This document shows, one piece after another, positions 38,917-51,914 of a stretch of 64,000 nt of DNA. Each line of letters opens with the position of its first letter. Position 1 is the first letter of the stretch. Made by a program: the position numbers and the translations under genes. The notes below the pieces were generated by a model. The model was given only the letters and a program-made list of their open reading frames with translations. It had not been told where the DNA came from and did not search any database. This DNA comes from Prostheceraeus crozeri (taxonomy: Eukaryota > Platyhelminthes > Polycladida > Euryleptidae): contig CAJQUW010008951.1 of assembly GCA_907163375.1 (NCBI GenBank), forward strand, positions 603,794 to 667,793, given 5' to 3'.

Positions 38917-39969
38917 GTGTTCCATGAGCTGGAAGAGATGAGCGATAGCGATTTGAATTACTGCTTAAAGTTTTTTTTGGCAGATGTGCGTAAACAGGAC
39001 GGAACGAAATACCCGCCAAAATCGTTAAAGTCTATATTTTCAATGATACAACATTATTTACAATACGAATGCGGCAGAGATTGGTCATTGTTCAAATCTA
39101 CAGAGTTCAAAGAGGCACGCGATGTCCTTGACGCAGAAATGAGAGTCAGCGCAGAAGAAGGAAATGTTGCAGCCCCAAAACGCGCAGAACCAATATCTGA
39201 GGATGATGAAAAGGAATTATGGCAGAAGGGTATTCTAGGATCTGGTACACCAACTCAACTCCAAGAAAGTCTGATTTACTGTCTCGAAATTCAATTGGGA
39301 TTACGTGCAGCAGCAGAACATAAGCAGTTGAAGTTTGGAAACAACAGTCAACTGAAGCTAATAACAGAAAATGGAGAGAAGGTTCTTCGATACACAGAAC
39401 ATGTATCAAAATGCAAAAACTTTGGTCTGAAGCAATCGACATTGGATCCAAAATCTGTAAGAATATTCCCTAACAAAGAAAACCCCAGTCGCTGCGTGAT
39501 AAACCTTTATGAACTGTACATTTCGCATAGACCGACTGAATGTAAATTGCCTGATTTTTACCTAGCGAGGATCAATAATCCGACTTCATCAGTGTGGTAC
39601 AAAGCTCAACCCTTGGGAATTCATCAGATTGAAGGTGTTACCAAGCGATTCATGTCTAGCATTGGCAAAACAGGATATTACACGAATACAAGCTTACGCC
39701 GCTCAGCTAAGACAAGGTTGGTGAAGGCAGGGATACCGAAAGAGGTGGTAAAGAAACGCATGGGCCATATATCAGACGCCGATGAGGTCTATATTCATGA
39801 GCAGCTGATGGAAAGAGAAATGGGAAGCATACTCTCTGGTTCAAACCCACAGCCTGTGTCCTCTGTTGTCCCGTCTACATCTTTTTTGTCAGAGTCAGAG
39901 CAAGAAGCTACCAAGCCAAACAAAACAATCATATTTAATAACTGTTCATTTAACAATTGTACATTTTAA
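38917..39969 (+). CDS. Crypton-type tyrosine recombinase (DUF3504-like)
   Basis: 350 residues from the TTG-initiated open frame; homologous sequence extends upstream to about 38865 (FKSWHSEWK...), so the true start is earlier. An N-terminal LKFFLADVRKQDGTKYPPKSLKSI is typical of Crypton and Crypton-derived proteins. The catalytic part shows R in GLRAAAEHKQL, NTSLRRSAKTRL where the HxxR box has Thr instead of His, then KKRMGHISDADEVYIHEQ with His and the candidate Tyr. The tail NNCSFNNCTF resembles Crypton C-termini. The catalytic substitution and disrupted N-terminus suggest loss of activity or domestication. Confidence 0.7.
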   Translation: MFHELEEMSDSDLNYCLKFFLADVRKQDGTKYPPKSLKSIFSMIQHYLQYECGRDWSLFKSTEFKEARDVLDAEMRVSAEEGNVAAPKRAEPISEDDEKELWQKGILGSGTPTQLQESLIYCLEIQLGLRAAAEHKQLKFGNNSQLKLITENGEKVLRYTEHVSKCKNFGLKQSTLDPKSVRIFPNKENPSRCVINLYELYISHRPTECKLPDFYLARINNPTSSVWYKAQPLGIHQIEGVTKRFMSSIGKTGYYTNTSLRRSAKTRLVKAGIPKEVVKKRMGHISDADEVYIHEQLMEREMGSILSGSNPQPVSSVVPSTSFLSESEQEATKPNKTIIFNNCSFNNCTF

Positions 39970-40016
39970 CTATGTTTTGTTATATATGTTTTCTAAAGGA
40001 TGCAGTATCAGAGATC

Positions 40017-40102
40017 ACATCAGTAGATGAACTTTCAAGCAGTAGATGAAATTCAATTTTCCATTTCATCTACTGCTTGCTTGAAAGTTCATCTACTGAT
40101 GT
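40017..40102. repeat. Foldback hairpin downstream of the Crypton-type gene
   Basis: ACATCAGTAGATGAACTTTC at the left pairs with GAAAGTTCATCTACTGATGT at the right, and an inner pair CAGTAGATGAAA/TTTCATCTACTG nests inside. It could be a MITE or the Crypton element's edge. Confidence 0.65.
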
Positions 40103-41629
40103 CATAGAAGTGGATAATGGTATACTTTCTATGGTATTGTTAATTTCTATGACTGATGTAATATCTTATCACATGGATAAATATATATATCTGGATTAAT
40201 AGGTAGTTTATACACTTTTTCGTCTACTTTATATTAACATGGGGACATAGGCAATGGAGGAATAGAAATAGACTGTAAACTCGTGAGATATTTGGAAACT
40301 AAAGATATCTGTGATGAGTAAAATAATATCTATGATAGCTTCAAACTTCTGGCGTATTGTCCGATATCTTCGTTGAGGATACACATCCTCCATTTCTAGT
40401 TCAGATGGTTCAGATAGTTCCAAATCGTTTTCAGATCTGCCCAAATGAATTGCAGATATGATCTAGATGAGTTGGAGATCTCCAGTTGAATTAAAGATCT
40501 TTTCTAAGTTGAGCTTGTGACAGATATCTGAAATTCAGCTAGAGAAATCTGAAATCCATCTTATGTCTGAAATTCATTTGGAAAGATCTGAAATAGACAT
40601 AAAGGTGCAGTTGGTTAATTAACATACAGGGATGATAGAGAAGTTTTTGGACTTTGAATATTAGTCTTTTCAAACGACTATAATAAGTTTCCAAAACAAT
40701 TGAAAAAACGTCAATCACCGAAAAATTAATTTCAAAATTTTTCATTTGCATCACTAGTTATTCACCAGGCTGAAACTACAACATGGATCCATGTATTGCA
40801 AATAATAAACAGAGGGCATTTTGGGTCCAAGTGGAATCGATCATCGGATATCTGTCAATGTCAAAGATGTTGTCAATGTGCATTGCATAACATGCGTATA
40901 ACATATGTTGTTTGTTTTTATTTGCTTAAGCCAATTTTATATCAAATTTTCTGATAATTCATATATATTTTTTCTGTTGTATCATATAATTTCTTACCGC
41001 AAAATTACATTTACACGTTAGATTATTGCGAAGCTTGGCAATCGCGTTTGGCGTGGCCGGGCAACGGTGGGCACAGCAACGATGTATATGTACAACCATA
41101 GCCAGGCTTCGTACTTATTACAAAGAAACAATCTGCATGATCAAAAGTAAAGACGCGGTTCATTTTTCTGTTCAGAAAAGTCATTTAGTCATGTATTAGG
41201 TGAATTGTAAGTGAACTTCACTCTGCTTTTATCTAAGAATGAAACAATTGGTTTTCATTTGTTATATTCCTATATAACATGCGCTCTTCATAATCAACTC
41301 ACATAAAATAATGCAATGAAGTCTAATTGAAAGAATTGTATCAGCAGGGTGCTCTTATTTGCAACTGGGTTTTGCAAGACATCTGAAAAAGTAGAATAGA
41401 CTATTATTTGATGCAATTTGGACGCTAGACATGTATAAAAATTCCTTGATTTATTATTAAAATGCGTTTTGGTTCTGTAATTACTAAAAAGAGGTAATGA
41501 AAGAGCACATTGTTGCTCGCTTACAAATATTTTCAAAGTCAGGCAATATCAGCAAATTTCCATTGGTTTCGTTGCACACAAGGTAAAAACACGTCTATTT
41601 ACTATCTATCCCTTTATAAGGTTAAATAT
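40103..41629. other. No recognisable gene
   Basis: Low-complexity CATTTGGAAAGATCTGAAAT-like repeats near 40430-40600. Nothing else is supportable. Confidence 0.5.
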
Positions 41630-43070
41630 CTTTGAGTAGGGATAGTAGAGTGTCGACTCAAAAAAGTATCTGCATAAAGTAAAAATTTTTATATCAAAAG
41701 ATTCAGTTTTTTGAGGAGATTACGTTCCCGTGGTCTAAAAAATTATTTGAAGACTTTTGAAAAATGTCAAAATTTGCCAATTTCTATACTACCCAAAGTG
41801 TTTATATACTTACTTTGATACTACCGAGATGACTCTCCTAATATGAAACAAGATGGATATCAAAAGAATGAATATTTGCTAATGGGGCTGTTCATTAACT
41901 AAAATTCTGCCGACAGAAAATTAAACCGATTTAATATTCTGCCGGCAGAATAATCAGCCGACTTAATGAATGACGGTATATCACCGAAACTGGCAGAATA
42001 TTCAGTCGGTTTCGGTGTTATACCGTCGTTCATTAAGTCGGCTGAATATTCTGCCGGCAGAATATTAAATCGTTTTAATTTTCTGTCGGCAGAATTTCAG
42101 TTAATGAACAGCCCCAATAAGAATCCAAACAAATCTGAAATCAAGCTGATTATCAAGGGAATTTGAAGATCCGTATTATTATGGAAGTCTTCATGAAAAA
42201 TTCACGATATTATTTGTGCTGTCTTGCCTGAAATTTCAAGCCTCTAATTCAATTTTCACCGGGATGATTTTATGATTCACTAATTTCATGTTTCACTTCT
42301 TGAATCTGAATGGTGATGTGAACCCATTTACATCTTTCAAAGTCAATTCAAGTCATTGTCTTTGATTCTGTTATTTTGCTCTACCAGTGGCAGGTTGCTT
42401 TTCATCTGATCACACTTAATTAGGAAGATGCTCTTGAGGTTCAGTATGAATGCAGAGCAGGTCAGTTGACAATTTAACAAACTTACCTCTACAAATCTGT
42501 CAATACACGGACGATCTGTAAAAAAATATCATTTCCATCTGCTTTATGCTATCATGATCAGTCGATTCCGTTGTAATTTCTTCAAAGCTGCATAAATTTG
42601 CGTATCTCACATTTGGAAATAATTCCAACTGTATCTCTTTTGAGTTCATTTAATAAAATCGAAAGTGTATACACATTGGGGATTTAATAAATGCGGAGTT
42701 ACCACTCTACCAAATATATTTACTCTATGCTTTAAACCTCAGTCAAGAAAGCACAATTAAATCTTAATTTTTTCATGAGAACATTCATTATAATGCGGTT
42801 CATGAAATTCCCTTGATAATCAGCTCAATCTCCGCTTAGTTGGGATGCTTATTAGTAAATATTCATTCCTTTTGATTTCCAAATTGTTTCATGCTACTTA
42901 TAGGGTAGCTTCATGTTGGTAGTATATAAATTTGCAAAGTTTTAACCACAGACATCGAATACCAAACATGAGTGTTTTGAACTGCAGGAACGTAGTCTAC
43001 GCAAAAAACTGAATCTTTTGATAAAAAGCTTCACTATATGCAGATACTTTTTGTCGGCTACTCTACCTAC
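41630..43070. repeat. Host repeat family copy with long inverted arms
   Basis: 41650-42230 matches 27920-28260, and 42290-42720 matches 1-400 and 33100-33440. Then 42770-43060 is an inverted version of the first part (for example AATATTCATTCCTTTTGAT against ATCAAAAGAATGAATATT). The family therefore appears to be bounded by long inverted repeats. A MITE is inserted at 41884. Confidence 0.55.
41884..42115. mobile_element. 232-bp palindromic MITE, copy 1
   Basis: GGGGCTGTTCATTAACT at the left and AGTTAATGAACAGCCCC at the right, almost fully palindromic, with AAT duplicated on both sides (41881-41883 and 42116-42118). The paralogous site near 28138 lacks it. The TIR and 3-bp duplication suggest a PIF/Harbinger-type MITE. 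Confidence 0.75.
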
Positions 43071-43259
43071 TACATACTTTCTCTATGACTGAACCAAACA
43101 CTGACTCTGTCATTTTCAAATCCTCTTTCAAGTTCCACGTGTCTCAAGGCTTCCTGTTGGAGATCCTCTTGTTTTTAGTGGAGAAGCTCGATCTAAAGTC
43201 CTAAAACAAAAGCATCGAATTACAAAGAATTTCTGAGTACACTGGCAATTCTCATTATT

Positions 43260-43488
43260 GTGCTGTTCATTGACTAAGATTCTGTCGACAGAAAGTTAAA
43301 CCGATTCAATATTCTGCTGCAGAACGACTAGCTGACTTTTTGAACGGCGGTATAACATCGAAACCGACTGAATATTCTGCCTGTTTTGTATAATGCCGTC
43401 GTTCATGAAGTCAGCTGATCGTTCTGCTGGCAGACCAATAAATCGGTTTAATTTTCTGTCGACAGAAAGTTAATTAATGAACAGCCCC
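43260..43488. mobile_element. Palindromic MITE, copy 2 (diverged)
   Basis: Same family as 41884-42115: GTGCTGTTCATTGACTAAGA at the left, TTAATTAATGAACAGCCCC at the right and TCTGTCGACAGAAAGTTAA inside. About 75-80% similar by eye. Confidence 0.7.
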
Positions 43489-44280
43489 AGTGTGATAAAA
43501 TTAAATTTGCGAGCATTTTATTCAGTGTTTAAAATTTCTATTAATATTAAATGTGCTGCATCATTGTATTATAATTTTATGTTTCGAATTTCTGGCTCAT
43601 GGCTTCTCTGATACAATTCCTCCTTTCTTAACGATGAAAATTCATCCTCACCCTACGTTTGCGCATTTTTGACCTAGCTCTCATTCTCTTGGTAGGAAGG
43701 ATATTCTTTTTCATATTATTTAATTGATTGTTCCTAAATAACGACAGTGCTCACCGTCTAGGTAAGTGAACCCGTTACACAACATTTGTCCTTCAGCTAA
43801 CTAAACATCATCATGATGACTTTAGTAATTGGCACGCTCTATGATTTACACATTCCTACGAATAGCATGTTGCATTCTTTTTTTTGTGGTAGATTTTGTG
43901 AGATAATTGTAAATTTTTTTGATCCAGATGTAGGACACTGGGTACCGGGGTTAAGGGATTAGTTGTAAAGTGACCTAAATGTTTCAAACACATACTTCAC
44001 ATGCAACATTTTCCGGTAATTGAGGATTCTTCAGAAAATCAGTGTCAAGGATCTATATTGCATCGAGAACACAAGCCTTCACATAGTTTCTGGATCCCAG
44101 AGGTTTTCCACACCTAAATCTCTTCATTGAAATAACGGCGACATAAATTTGTTTCACCTCTTGCGACCACACTGCGCCCGACCATCAACGTCCTTCCCAT
44201 TGCTCATTGAATTTATACCAGGGTATTAGTCATAAGCAAGTAATTTTTCTTGCAGCTGTCTTGAACAGTATTAGTAGCTA

Positions 44281-46020
44281 GGTGTCCGCGCTCCCTGGAA
44301 AACCTTGAAAACCTGAAAAAACCTGGAAATGAATTTTACCCTGGAAACCTGGAAATCCTGGAAAACTCCTGGAAAATGAAATTTTACCCTGGAAACCCGG
44401 AAATACTGGAATACACCTTGAAATTGTGAACTAATGAAAGCAATTTCAACCAATGCAACGCCACCTTTCAATCATTTTTCTTCAATAATATTAATTCATC
44501 TTATGTAGGCTTCTTAGGCATAGAACTTTGGGTGGATTTTCCCAGGAAATTTTCCCTTAAAACAGGAAAGGGAATCTTCCAGATTTTTTTACGGCCATCT
44601 GGGTTATTCCTGATATTCACCAGAAAATAGGCCTACTACATAGGCAGGAGAGATACGAGCAGTAGAGGGTGAGGTTTGTAGTCTTCTAAGATGGAATGAC
44701 GTCTTCATGAAGTAGCTCATGGCGCCGTCTTGAGACAAAACATCTTCATGATGCGTTGTATGAGATTCCTCTGATCACAAGTCATTACAAATGATGTTAG
44801 CCACAGGTCCCCTCTAGCCACTCATGGACCAACTCTAGCGATGCATGGATTAGACAATGCATCATTTATGTTGTATGCCCGCTACGAGATTTATGCTTCC
44901 TTGCTACACTTCTTGGCTCTTTAGTAGTTCCCCTCCTATACCGTACATACTAAATAACCAATCGCCATAAAATTTCAAGGCAAATTACTATTTTCTATTA
45001 AATAGTTTTTATTTTGGAACAGTATCTTTAGAATAACATGATTGTTTAGCCGATGCCTTAAACATCATGAGAAAACGTGACTACTGGTATACCAATTAAA
45101 GACAGTGTGCTGCAAAAAAATGTTCACGTCGATCGATTTATGAATACATTCTAGGAGAATGATGTCTGTCTTAGGCTTCCTTAAAATTATAGGCCGATTA
45201 GAGCTTGCTTGTAGAAATTCTGAATACCGGTGCATTATTATGAGCAATGAGCATGTTATTTTATTTTACTCAAAACATTTTATTTATATTGTTATTCGTC
45301 TTAATTGCAGTACATCATTGGCACCAGTGGCGATTAATTTTGCAAAAATTACATAGTGTGGGTATGTGTATTCAAGAAGTAAACCGTGCATTGTGAAGTA
45401 GACAATTCCATTTGTTCTAGTGTGTGCGGGATATAGGCTACTATTACTCACACATTGTGAAACTCATTATACACGCCAATAAATTTTGATTCACAAAACC
45501 CTCCCTCTTATCATGACATTTTGAAACGACATAATCTCAGAAAAGTCGTAATTCCTGCTTGATATAATTGCCGAGAAAATGTTTTTTACATTCCAGGAGG
45601 TTTTGCATGCAGCGCTTTAAATAGGTTGACTTATTTTTTCCAGTTTTACTCCTGAAAAGCTTGAGTCTTTCTTCGCCTGCGGCGCTTTGAAAATATTAAA
45701 CTTTTGCTAGTTATACTCCCAAAAGGCTGGAAGTTTCGCTCGCGCCGCTTTAGAAAACATGAAAATTCTGCTATACTCCCAACAGGTTGGAGATTTCGAC
45801 GGCGGCGCATTAAAGGCATGAAAATTCTACCAGTTACACTCCAAATATACTTCTAATCATAGGCTATCAAAACTGAAAATGGGACCCAGACAAAGTAACG
45901 CATGGGCTTCCGGATTTTTTTGACACCGCGTTTTCATCCCTGTTTAAATCTGACCCCTGAATTTTAGTAAATTTCCCTGGAAAACACCAGGAAATTTTCA
46001 TTCAAACTTGCGCGGACACC
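44281..46020. mobile_element. Possible DNA transposon with GGTGTCCGCGC ends
   Basis: GGTGTCCGCGC at 44281 is the inverse of GCGCGGACACC ending at 46020. The left end continues into CCTGGAAA repeats (44290-44420), and similar CCTGGAAAACACCAGGAAA lies inside the right end. No transposase or convincing target duplication is seen. Confidence 0.4.
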
Positions 46021-49000
46021 CTGCAGTAGTCAAGTGGCAATTTTGCAGATGGTTCAATAGAATTTACCCTAATTAAAAAATCAGAAATCCAAACATTTCA
46101 TACATTCAGCTCAGTCATCATTTACTTCGTTCGCAAGCTGTCGTCATCAAGGAGCATTTTTTGATCCAAATCAGGGCCGTAATCGTTAACTATCATTTTT
46201 ATTTTCTCAGCCATCGCCTTGTGCTTCAATATATCAATTTATCTATTGCATCTTTAATCAGGGTGATGTCTGAGCCTTGGACGTCCTGGAAATCGCCTAT
46301 TGACTAGCCACACATCCTTTGCGTGGCAATTTTATACATCCTTTATTAACAATTAACCTAATTTCATTCTTATTATTAATTGCATTTACTATTAGAGGCT
46401 TTTGTGGACATCAATCCCCTCAACTAGTCTAAATATCGGCAGTCAAATGTGACAAAATGTTTATTCACTGATCTCAATTGCAATGACAACTAGTGTGTGG
46501 AGACATTGATCTTGCCAATTGACATTCGTCTCATGTAAACGGTCGTAACTCAGTTGGTAGAGCAGTGTTGGTAAAAAACCAAATTTTAAATAGGTGGGTT
46601 TTCTGTTTTTTTAAATAGGTGGAGTTTTTAAGTACATTCACCAATTGATAGACGCACGATCGAATTTGAGACAGATATTGATGGTCGGTTATGTCCGATG
46701 TCAAATCGTAAGCTCAGCGGTGTATTCTAATTCAAGTTTCAAACTATTTAGAACATAATATTTCTTCATTATCCGATCTGCACGTCTTATTCTTCTTGTA
46801 ATGCCGAGACAGTTCTTTCGGTATGAGATAGGAAGACATAATTCAGGCTTGACGTCTAAATGGGTTAACAATTATGCATCCGTATGAAATTGTAAGTGAC
46901 TTTGACATCAGTAGATTATCTATTTTAGTATTTATCCCTAAGGAAACCAATCAATGATACAACTGAGCGTGTAATATCACGTGTTTGATTTCGTGATACT
47001 AAAATCAATGATCCAAAAATGTTCATAACAAAAACTTTGGCTAGTACAAAAATTACTGAAAACGTATGGGAAGTCCTGCGATCGTGGAAATTAAATGATA
47101 TAACAGACTGATTAAACCGATTACCGATGTTTGCCGATAGCAGGTGATGTCTCATGGATGCGAATGCTCCGTAGCCGCTCCTATAGAACTGTTTTTAGAA
47201 CTTTAGAATTAGGCTAGAAGTGCAATTAAAACAATTATTTAAACGGTCATGTTGAAGTTCCGATCTGATGATATACAACCTTCAATTTTAAAATTCTGGC
47301 CTTATATAGAAGAAGCACAATCTACTATTGTAAATAACGCCGCATCCTATTCTAAAAACCCACAAAAATTCCTATGTAGGAAACCCATAAAACCCGCTGG
47401 CTTTTTAAATGTTTTTTTAAAAATATGCCAATCCTGTGGTAGAGTGACAGGTCTAGATAACATGTGCATCATCTACATGGCAATTTTATCTATCGTTTAT
47501 CTCATTTCATTCTTAATGTTAATTTGTAGCACCCCGGGAATGTTATGTGATTTTCAGCAACAAGTTTATTTAGTTTCCTCGGCTATCTTCCTATTTGAAG
47601 TAGGCTAAATATTTAAAATGACGTTTTAATGGCACCACTGGGAATTGGCCAATGCGACATTATCTGGAGCGCTTTTTGGTACCTTTTGTCCAGATGCCCA
47701 TCCTGCCACTTCCAATTGCGCTTTCAGGGCTATTGACCAAAGATAGCCTTGACTAGCACTAAACCGCTGTTACAGGGAGACTAAAGTCCCTTTGAAATGA
47801 TTAAACATGCATACGTGCCTGCATAATTATTATTAGGCCTGCCCATTTATTTCTCTAACTTTTCTAGATTATCTTGCCAAAGGTTATTCTATGTCGTGAA
47901 TTATTTCGTCAACACAGCAGGCCTACTCACTGTGATGTCCAAAATATAAAAGGAAATCGAAGTAGTTTCACAACAATTAAGTGCCGTAATTGATAATGCC
48001 TGGCAAGATGAAAACTGTCAACTTAATGGTCTATGATGTCTATCATCTCTTTCTTTGTAATTGTTTCTGTCATTACGGAACAGTTTTATGGAGAAAAAGA
48101 TGGTTGGTCTGCGACTGGATTTCCGCAAAATGTTACGCAGCTAATTTCTTCCAATATCAGCCTATGTTCTCAAGGACATGATGATTGCTACAAATAATGT
48201 TGAATTTTTGTTGATTATATGATAGTCACTAATTTGACCATGGCGAAGAACGAGCAACTGAAACTTTGCTGTATAATTCATTGAATATACCTAATTAAAG
48301 GATTTTTGGCGAGGCTTTTTTGTTCTCTATGATTGAATTTAATATTCTACCGATCGTTGAAAAACAATTATTTTACATTAAGTTTACTCAGTGCCGCATT
48401 TGAGAATAGCTGCTACGAATCTCGACCATTTGACAATACCTTCTTTACGTATTTACTAGTGCTCTGCACTAGAATTAGTGCAAATTTCATAAAGTACTAT
48501 AGTGGAAAATAAATTGGGCTATTAATTCTCGCTGAACCAATTCAAATATTTTGATCAATTAATTTTTATCTTATTTTTTAGTGAATATTTCCTTTTGATA
48601 TAAGTTAATATACTGTAGGGTTTATTCATTACACAGGTATTTTGGTATTTTCTATTTATGATATTTTTATTTAGGCCCAATCAACTGCTTTCCTAATCTT
48701 GTGCTAATGATACAGGCCTACTACTAGACCCATTACTGTACAGTTATACTAGCAACTGAGTGCACTTCATGCAAATAATTTCATCAAGTGCATTTCATCA
48801 AAAAATATCTTTCATTAATATTTTTCATTGCACATTTATCAGTAGGTCCACCATTTAACCGTACTTTTCAATTGATCTAAAAATCCACTTAGCCAATTGC
48901 TAGTAGCCTACGTGATACAGTGATCCACTAAACCAATTACAAAAAAACAGAGGAAAACTGTTCAAACACTTTTCACAATTTTTCGATCACTTTCGTAAAT

Positions 49001-50668
49001 GTCGCTCGCACTGAACAAGATTAGAATTTCTTTTAATATGTCATCATCTTGAAAATCCATCTCCTTGCCTGGTCTCGTCAGAAAAAATAGGCGTTTCACT
49101 ATCCTGTTCCAGCCATTTTCAAGATAATTGAGCACTCCCTTTTTTTAATGCCGGAATGTAAATATATTCAGGTAAAATTGCACATATCCAACGTTTCGGT
49201 CGTTTTGACCTTTATCAAGGGTTGCACCATACTTATCTCCTGTTCTGCTTGATTTCTCCTGCAACACATTTGTATCATCTAGCTCAGGCAATTTGTCCAA
49301 GCATTTCCAATAATTATACTTCAATTGCGGTGGGTCTTTCTGAATGGCTGTCACTCATGCATATAAGAAAACGCATTAAACTTAGTAGAGAGTCCTATTA
49401 TCAGAATTTTGGCCAAACAATTAATTATTTTTCGGTCACGTTTTGGGCCAACTTCAGACATGGTAACGCTCATCTGACGAATTAATGGCCAATTTTTTTT
49501 CAGCTACAGTACTAGGAAAATTCAACAAACTTCTAAGGCCTCTCTTAATTTTATTTTGCCAATATTTGTATTTGAATCTCATCAATGATGCTTAGCCGCA
49601 ACCAGAAAATGGCAAAAAGTTGTATTGACTAAATTGCTAAGTCAGTTGCGGACGAAATGTCCGAGTTTCTATTGTTTCTTTTAAAAATATGCACATGCAG
49701 CTTGTAGCAAAGGAAGAGCTTATCATCGCTGCCTTTTTCAAAATCATGAATATATCTGAAAACATCAGGAAAAATAAATTGAATCGAAGCAATGTCACTG
49801 CAATCTACAAATTACTGCGCATGAGGGACCTAGACACCACTCGTTTTGAGGCAGTCTCTCTGTAATAGGCCTATTGCTACCAGGTCGAACGAAAAAGTCT
49901 CTCGGACAGAATACTGGATATATCTTCAGATTCTGGGCTATGAGATGGACTATGACATATTCACTATGAAATTCCGATATTCTTAGGTCGCAAGAAATTC
50001 GTTGGCCCATGATTGATTTCTTATGAACTTGAATCATCTATGATTTTCGTCATTTTTCACATTTTTTCTCAACATCAGGAAATGCATTCAGTAATTTAAT
50101 GATATAGCCTTGATTTTCAAAATGTTTCAATTTCATCACTTAGAAATTTGATGTTTAATTGAATTGAATAATGTTCTAGTTGGATTTATCATATTGTATG
50201 CTTAAAGATCATTCTTCATTATCTGTTGTGACTAAGATTTGTAGATAGAATTTTTAACTTTCAGAAAAACTGTGCAGCAAAATGTCGAACGTTTTGGTGT
50301 ATTATCGGTTCTCGTAAAAGAACCGGTGGACCGTGCAAATCCCTGGCATTTACCTATACGGGCCCTGCCACTCCGTATGTTGCTATATGCAAGTACCTCT
50401 GTAGCATTAAAGTAGTGCTATACATTCCTGATGATGTGGTACTACCCACGAAATATGACTTAAATAGCATCAGGGCTTATCTATCTTGACTGAAATCTAA
50501 TGAACATCAAGAATGCTGCTAAAGAAGTCGCTAGCAGAATTGTTTTGAATTCTTTTCTAACAGTTAAAAAGACTCCGAGATTTTTAGCCAAGCCAATATC
50601 CGTGAGGCGTTTAACTTGATAATATGTGAAATGAAAATTGCCACTGATATATCAAGCGATATATATCT

Positions 50669-50670
<2 letters not shown>
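46021..50670. other. No recognisable protein gene
   Basis: A tRNA-like A-box segment lies near 46541-46567 without a matching B box. A CCAACGTTTCGGTCGTTTTGACC motif at 49189-49212 resembles terminal motifs of Penelope and other retroelements. Remaining short frames are not convincing. Confidence 0.5.

Positions 50671-50724
<54 letters not shown>
50671..50724. repeat. (TA)n microsatellite
   Basis: About 26 uninterrupted TA dinucleotides. Confidence 0.9.
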
Positions 50725-50728
<4 letters not shown>

Positions 50729-50789
50729 TTTATTGGCCGGTGGAATAAATGAATGAAAAGGAAGACTAGGCCAATACACAATATCTTAT

Positions 50790-50885
50790 TATGACAATAT
50801 TTCGACTGTCTCTTTTACAAGTCTGATGGTAAATGATGGTTTTTACCATCAGACTTGTAAAAGAGACAGTCAAAATATTGTCATA
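50790..50885. repeat. Foldback hairpin (about 43-bp arms)
   Basis: TATGACAATATTTCGACTGT pairs with ACAGTCAAAATATTGTCATA; the two arms cover GTCTCTTTTACAAGTCTGATGG and its inverse around a 9-base loop. Confidence 0.75.
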
Positions 50886-51914
50886 AAACGATCTTATTTA
50901 TTGGCCTCGTCTTTCTTTTTATTTACATATTATTTATTATATATAGATATAAAATGTTGCTCTATTCTGTCGGTTTTCATCTCATGCAATCTTTCAAAAT
51001 CTCGTTTGAATATTAGATTCGTGATTTTTCTGTCTGTTAAATTTCATTTAATTAACTAGAATAAGCATTTAAAAATTAAAGATCTGCTGAATAGCACATT
51101 TCAATGCCGATAAAAGTCACATTCACGAAAATACAGTCACTGTCGTAGCAGTTATCTACTTAAGTTGTACAGTGTAGGTACTGATATCCAATGAATCTAA
51201 ATCTTTATGCGTAGGTATTCCTTTTGATAGAATGTTGACCTGCTGCTACAATGAACATATATGAACATATCGTATTTAGTAAGGATGGGCTAAAAAATGA
51301 TTTGCGGATTAGGGAAAGATTTCAAATAGCAACTTATGACAGACAATTTTGTATACTGTGTAGTTGTTTGCCATGCAAGAGTTAGCCTTTGTTATCGACA
51401 GCCGCTTATTGGGTAACTTCCAAAAGCAGTCGGTGATTGGGGATATGAAACCTTACTTGAAGTGGGTGGGGCAGATTACATTAGGCATGGACTCCATGGA
51501 ATTTCTGATGCAATACATTAGTCATAGGACTCCGGTCAGGATAGATTTTTTATAAATATTTTGTCGCCTCTGTGAAGGGACAACGTTTTTTATCGGACAC
51601 ATTGAGATGAGAATATCTCAGATGAATTTCTCTATCTGAGATGTCTCCATCCACTTATCAATGATGCAATCGTAATTAAGTCAACTTATTGTCAACATTA
51701 TTTTGGGCTACCATAGTGTCAAAAGTGCTACGTCTTAAAATTTTTTTAAGAAATTTAACATGATATATCCGTGTGGTCTCCAAGCGTGTCATGCTTGCGT
51801 TCCAAGATCGAGGTGGAAGCGTTTGGTGTTGCACCTCTTTCAAATAAATATTGATCAAGCATTATGATAACATGATGACCTTTTTGAAGAGTGATAATTT
51901 CTCTCGGTGTCGTA

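Noticed and set aside
44281..46020. hAT-type transposon with 8-bp duplication
   Set aside because: The inverted ends are clear but no matching flanking duplication could be found; the superfamily is left open.
46541..46567. Possible tRNA gene (GTCGTAACTCAGTTGGTAGAG)
   Set aside because: Only the A-box region is tRNA-like; no B box or acceptor stem pairing follows. At most it is a tRNA-derived SINE fragment.
50564..50779. 71-codon minus-strand frame
   Set aside because: Built from the (TA)n microsatellite (Ile/Tyr repeat).
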